Assembly (NCBI GenBank): GCA_040751775.1
Contig: JBFMGD010000001.1
Coordinates: 1-64,000 of the forward strand
Source: JBFMGD01 sp040751775
GTDB taxonomy: Bacteria > Bacillota > Dethiobacteria > DTU022
Reading direction: 5' to 3'
Length of the DNA stretch: 64,000 bases
This document shows positions 61,105 through 64,000 of the stretch, one piece after another; position 1 is the first letter of the stretch, and each line of letters begins with the position of its first letter. The notes below the pieces were generated by a model that was not told where the DNA came from, made no database searches, and was given only the letters and a program-made list of their open reading frames with translations. The position numbers and the translations under genes were made by a program.

Positions 61105-61988
61105 GCTTTGTCTACATCCCTGTGCTCTATGCTGAGATTGTAGCGGTTCCCAAGGACCCGGCCCAGCTCATTGGCAAGGGCTACTGAGCGGTGCCGGCCA
61201 CCGGTGCATCCCAGAGCAATCACCAGGTGAGACTTGCCTTCCCGGATATAATAAGGAAGTGAGAATTCTAATAGATCCTGCACCTTTTGAAAATATTTAT
61301 GCGTAACCATCCAACGCCAGATATATTCTTTCACCTCCGGCGTTTCACCGGTAAGCGTCCTCAAGTGTTGGACATAATGCGGATTCGGCAAAAACCTAAC
61401 ATCGAATACCAGATCGGCATCCAGGGGCAACCCATACTTAAAACCGAAAGAGATGATCAGAATATGCATGCTCTTTTCCCGTTTCTCCGGTTCATATAGA
61501 TGGGCTATTTTATCCTTCAGCTCGCGCGGTTCAAGATTGGAGGTATCGATCACCTTATCCGCTTTACCGCGCAGTTCACTTAAGGCTTCCCTTTCTTTTT
61601 GGATGGCTTCGGGCAAACTTAAATCACCGAGCGGATGACGGCGCCTGGTCTCTTTAAAGCGGCGGATCAATACTTCATTATCCGCTTCCAAAAATAAGAT
61701 CTCATGGTCAATATCGTTGCCTTCCAATTCCTGCAGCGCTTCAAAGAGGTGGCCGAAGAATGCGCCGCCGCGCATATCGCAGACCAGCGCTACTCTGTTC
61801 ACCTTGCCTTCGGATTGGGCGCACAGCTCTGCAAATTTTGGGATAAAGGTTGGCGGTAAATTATCCACACAAAAATAGCCCAAATCTTCGAAGCAGTTGA
61901 TGGCATTGCTCTTGCCGGCCCCGGAAAGTCCGGTGATTAAAATAAACTGCATCTCGTTTTTCTTGTTCGTCTTGTTCAGGTTAAACAC
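61101..61988 (-). CDS. rapZ: RapZ nucleotide-binding adaptor
   Basis: A protein of about 283-295 residues. The Walker A GLSGAGKSNAINC is followed by FEDLGYFCVDNLPP, then ISFGFKYGLPLDADLVFDVRFLPNPHY and the C-terminal IALGCTGGRHRSVALA, all diagnostic. In enteric bacteria RapZ controls GlcN6P synthase through small RNAs; in Firmicutes it binds nucleotides and its role is less clear. The GTG at 61988 overlaps its own AGAGGTG ribosome site, while the ATG at 61952 gives the family-typical start MQFILITGLSG but has no clear site; I keep the longer frame as an upper bound. First gene of rapZ-yvcK-whiA. Confidence 0.93.
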   Translation of the reverse strand: MFNLNKTNKKNEMQFILITGLSGAGKSNAINCFEDLGYFCVDNLPPTFIPKFAELCAQSEGKVNRVALVCDMRGGAFFGHLFEALQELEGNDIDHEILFLEADNEVLIRRFKETRRRHPLGDLSLPEAIQKEREALSELRGKADKVIDTSNLEPRELKDKIAHLYEPEKREKSMHILIISFGFKYGLPLDADLVFDVRFLPNPHYVQHLRTLTGETPEVKEYIWRWMVTHKYFQKVQDLLEFSLPYYIREGKSHLVIALGCTGGRHRSVALANELGRVLGNRYNLSIEHRDVDKA

Positions 61989-62150
61989 CTCTTTGATAAG
62001 CTGCTTTGATAGATAGGTTCAAGTGCCTACATGAAAAGTTCTGTTCTTATCATATTTATCCTGCTGCTGTTTAATGCATCAGGGGCTGTGCCTTCCGGCT
62101 CAGCCCCCAACCAGCATATTATGTAAAACGGCTTTTAATCTTAAACATAT

Positions 62151-62573
62151 TTAGAGCAGTGATTGCTGTTCCTGTTTCGCGGCCAGGTCAGCCAAACTAA
62201 CCGCCTTAAGCTCATCGACAATCTTTTTCTGCAAATCAACCCAAACTTGCCGTGTGACGCAGGATGGGGCTCGCTGACACATTTCAGCCTTATCCACACA
62301 GGGGACCGGAGCCAGTGAACCTTCCACGATATTGATTACTTCGTAAAGCGTAATCTCCCGAGGATCCTTGCCGAGGATGTAGCCTCCCTTATTCCCTCTT
62401 AAAGTATAGATTAACCCGGAAGCACGCAACGGCGCCATCAACTGTTCCAGGTACTTTTCTGAAAGCTGCTGTCTTTGAGAAATCTCTTTTAATAAAGTCG
62501 GCCCTTGTCCATAGTAGACCGCCAGTTCTATCATCGCCCGGGCCGCATAACGCGCCTTGGTGGACAGCTGCAA
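62151..62573 (-). CDS. Rrf2/IscR-type transcriptional regulator
   Basis: A 140-residue Rrf2-family winged-helix regulator. LSTKARYAARAMIELA and LLKEISQRQQLSEKYLEQLM form the DNA-binding part. Three Cys at residues 92, 99 and 105 (PCVDKAEMCQRAPSC) match the Fe-S ligand positions of IscR and RsrR, so it probably holds a [2Fe-2S] cluster. This family regulates Fe-S assembly or redox genes. The start is TTG with GGAGGG 6 bases upstream. No isc/suf genes are adjacent within the window; the next downstream gene is rapZ, 162 bp away. Confidence 0.9.
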   Translation of the reverse strand: MQLSTKARYAARAMIELAVYYGQGPTLLKEISQRQQLSEKYLEQLMAPLRASGLIYTLRGNKGGYILGKDPREITLYEVINIVEGSLAPVPCVDKAEMCQRAPSCVTRQVWVDLQKKIVDELKAVSLADLAAKQEQQSLL

Positions 62574-62681
62574 GTTTACACCCTCCAGATTACTGATTAT
62601 AGTTCCAAGTTAGCAGAACAAAAAGTGTTTGTCAATTGAAACTATTGCCTTGGTTAAGTTAGTGCTGACGGGATTAAACTT

Positions 62682-63494
62682 TTAAATCAACACAACTTCT
62701 TCAATAACCCGCGCTACCCCGTCGTTTACATTAGATTCGGCAACCAGATCCGCGGCTCGCAGCACTTCGGGCATAGCATTGGCCACCGCCACACCCAAAC
62801 CGGCATAGCGGATCATGTCCAAATCATTACAGCTGTCTCCGAAGGCGAGAATTTCTTCACGCTTAATGCCTTCTTGTTCCGCCAGCCGATGCAAAGCCTG
62901 GCCTTTCGTCGCCCGGCGATCGGTTATCTCTAAAAAATGGGGGCGGGTTTGCATGGCGGCAATGTGATCACCAAAGCCGGCTTTAAAGACGGCTTCCGCT
63001 TCGGACAGGGCGCCGCCGCGATTGAGGATGGTTAATTTGGTCGGGTTCGCACCCCACTTCTCCAGAAAGGGCGCGAGCGCTCCCACCGCCTCCAGGTCAA
63101 CGGCGGCGATCGTTTGATAATAACGCGAATATTCGTTTTCCTCCCGAATATAGAGGCGATCATCAATATAGACATTTACATGGTAGCCTCGTTTTTCCGC
63201 TTCGCGGGCGATCGCGACCGCGAGGCGGTTTTCAATCGGTTGGTGGTAAATCACCCGCCGTGTTTCCGTGGTTTTAATCAGGGCGCCGTGGTAATTGATC
63301 ATCGGCCAGTCCTGGTTAAGTTCCAGATCGCGCACATAGGGGATGCTGGTCTTGAACATGCGCCCGGTAGCGATAGTCACCTTAACCCCTTGCTGCACCG
63401 CTTTCCTGATTGCCTGTTTGTTTCGCAGGGATATTTTTAGTTCACTGTTCAATAACGTTTCATCCAGATCAATAGCGATTAACCGGTAGCCCAT
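62682..63494 (-). CDS. Cof-type HAD-IIB phosphatase
   Basis: A 270-residue phosphatase of the Cof group. Motif I is AIDLDETLLNS (the two catalytic Asps, residues 9 and 11), motif II is VTIATGRMF, and the C-terminal motifs are GQALHRLAEQEGIKREEI with AFGDSCNDLDMIRYAG. A C2B cap domain lies between. It dephosphorylates sugar or cofactor phosphates in the cytoplasm. GGAGG precedes the ATG. It lies between uvrC and the Rrf2-type regulator. Confidence 0.93.
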   Translation of the reverse strand: MGYRLIAIDLDETLLNSELKISLRNKQAIRKAVQQGVKVTIATGRMFKTSIPYVRDLELNQDWPMINYHGALIKTTETRRVIYHQPIENRLAVAIAREAEKRGYHVNVYIDDRLYIREENEYSRYYQTIAAVDLEAVGALAPFLEKWGANPTKLTILNRGGALSEAEAVFKAGFGDHIAAMQTRPHFLEITDRRATKGQALHRLAEQEGIKREEILAFGDSCNDLDMIRYAGLGVAVANAMPEVLRAADLVAESNVNDGVARVIEEVVLI

Positions 63495-63520
63495 GCGATA
63501 AAACCTCCAAATAGAATCAA

Positions 63521-64000
63521 CTAATGATGCAAATGACGGTATAGACGAGAGGCGGTTGCCTGGTCGATGCCTGGTGCCGCCTTGATCTCTTCTTCCGTTG
63601 CCCGCAGCAACGCCTCTATGCAGCCGAAATGTTCCAGAAGCGCAATCCGCCGTTTTGGTCCGATACCGGGCACATCCTCCAACGCGGAACGAACATTGCT
63701 GCGGCGCCGTAAACGCCGGTGGGCTTCAAGAGCGAACCGGTGCGCTTCATCCCGGATTCGCTGCAGCAGCTGCAACAGTGTGCTGTTGGCGGGTAAAACC
63801 AACGGGGCTGCAGAACCTTCCACAAAAATCTGTTCGGGATCCTTCGCCAATGAGAGAAGAGAAACGCCGGCCAGCCCGGTCCCGTTTAAGGCTTCCCGGG
63901 CCGCATTGAGTTGACCCTTACCCCCATCTATAAAAATCAGATCCGGCCGCGGCCAGTCGGAACGGCCGGCGCGCCGCCGCAGGACCTCTTGCAAAGCAGC
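63521..64000 (-). CDS. uvrC: UvrABC system protein C, C-terminal part
   Basis: A partial gene; the window ends inside it, so about 160 residues are visible. RPDLIFIDGGKGQLNAA is the RNase H-like endonuclease domain that makes the 5' incision (with the catalytic Asp), followed by IRDEAHRFALEAHRRLRRR and a helix-hairpin-helix pair (LEDVPGIGPKRRIALLEHFG; IKAAPGIDQATASRLYRHL). These identify UvrC, the dual-incision nuclease of nucleotide excision repair. The N-terminal GIY-YIG part lies beyond the window on the minus strand. The stop is 27 bp before the HAD phosphatase start. Confidence 0.95.
   Translation of the reverse strand, partial: AALQEVLRRRAGRSDWPRPDLIFIDGGKGQLNAAREALNGTGLAGVSLLSLAKDPEQIFVEGSAAPLVLPANSTLLQLLQRIRDEAHRFALEAHRRLRRRSNVRSALEDVPGIGPKRRIALLEHFGCIEALLRATEEEIKAAPGIDQATASRLYRHLHH

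Noticed and set aside
1..64000. CRISPR arrays, prophage modules, toxin-antitoxin pairs
   Set aside because: I saw no regularly spaced repeats, phage structural or integrase genes, or small paired genes of recognised toxin families.

Overview
The window looks like chromosomal DNA of a spore-forming, anaerobic Clostridia-type Firmicute. Evidence: the gene order rapZ-yvcK-whiA, rpoN, pgk-tpiA-gpmI-eno-secG-rnr-smpB-ssrA, two YheC/YheD spore-coat ATP-grasp genes, a SPOR-domain remnant, Gram-positive style ribosome binding sites with many GTG/TTG starts, a PPi-type phosphofructokinase signature and split-MFE-2 style acyl-CoA genes. I cannot name the genus from sequence reading alone.

Region by region. 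(1) 1-7.6 kb is a decaying accessory segment: an IS110 transposase remnant, a lipoprotein, an intact DUF2157/GDYxxLxY membrane protein, an amidohydrolase, and many broken pieces (PBP, GPH-type transporter, uroporphyrinogen-decarboxylase-like, squalene-cyclase-like, ABC-2 permease, SdpI). At least two pairs of remnants are joined directly, as expected after deletions. (2) 7.7-20.8 kb holds a tRNA-Ala, a thiolase, a MerR-TetR fusion regulator and an eight-gene acyl-CoA cluster: SDR dehydrogenase, MaoC hydratase, HMG-CoA-synthase-like/DUF35 fusion, SCP2-type thiolase, enoyl-CoA hydratase/isomerase, CrtI-like FAD oxidoreductase, flavin/2Fe-2S reductase and acyl-CoA ligase. A 24-bp near-palindrome lies just upstream of its first gene. 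This is the best candidate for an undescribed system: the HMGCS-like domain lacks the catalytic Cys and His and sits directly before the thiolase. (3) 21-26 kb has two YheC/YheD genes, an HpcH/HpaI aldolase, a cyclase-family hydrolase and a trypsin-fold protease; one YheC gene and the protease are divergent, with sigma-K-like promoter matches on both sides.

(4) 26.4-28.6 kb is a PPi-type phosphofructokinase and class II aldolase pair behind a good promoter. (5) 28.6-37.7 kb mixes working genes (CapA-like protein, glycyl-tRNA synthetase, two hypothetical membrane proteins) with frameshifted or truncated ones (membrane protein, ICMT-like methyltransferase, SPOR fragment, C_GCAxxG_C_C protein, GlmS fragment). 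(6) 37.7-43.5 kb encodes a single-chain EndoQ-UvrD repair fusion, a YgiQ radical SAM protein and a small ABM-domain protein.

(7) 43.6-56.8 kb, almost all on the minus strand, carries tmRNA and smpB, then a plus-strand P-type ATPase behind a yybP-ykoY (Mn2+) riboswitch, then nitroreductase, lipoprotein, rnr, HD hydrolase, secG, eno, gpmI, tpiA and pgk. The glyceraldehyde-3-phosphate dehydrogenase gene usually found beside pgk is absent. (8) 57.1-64 kb carries rpoN, whiA, yvcK, rapZ, an IscR/Rrf2-type regulator, a Cof-type HAD phosphatase and the C-terminal part of uvrC, cut by the window end. Lower glycolysis, trans-translation and the YvcK/RapZ/WhiA block form the conserved core; the left half is accessory.
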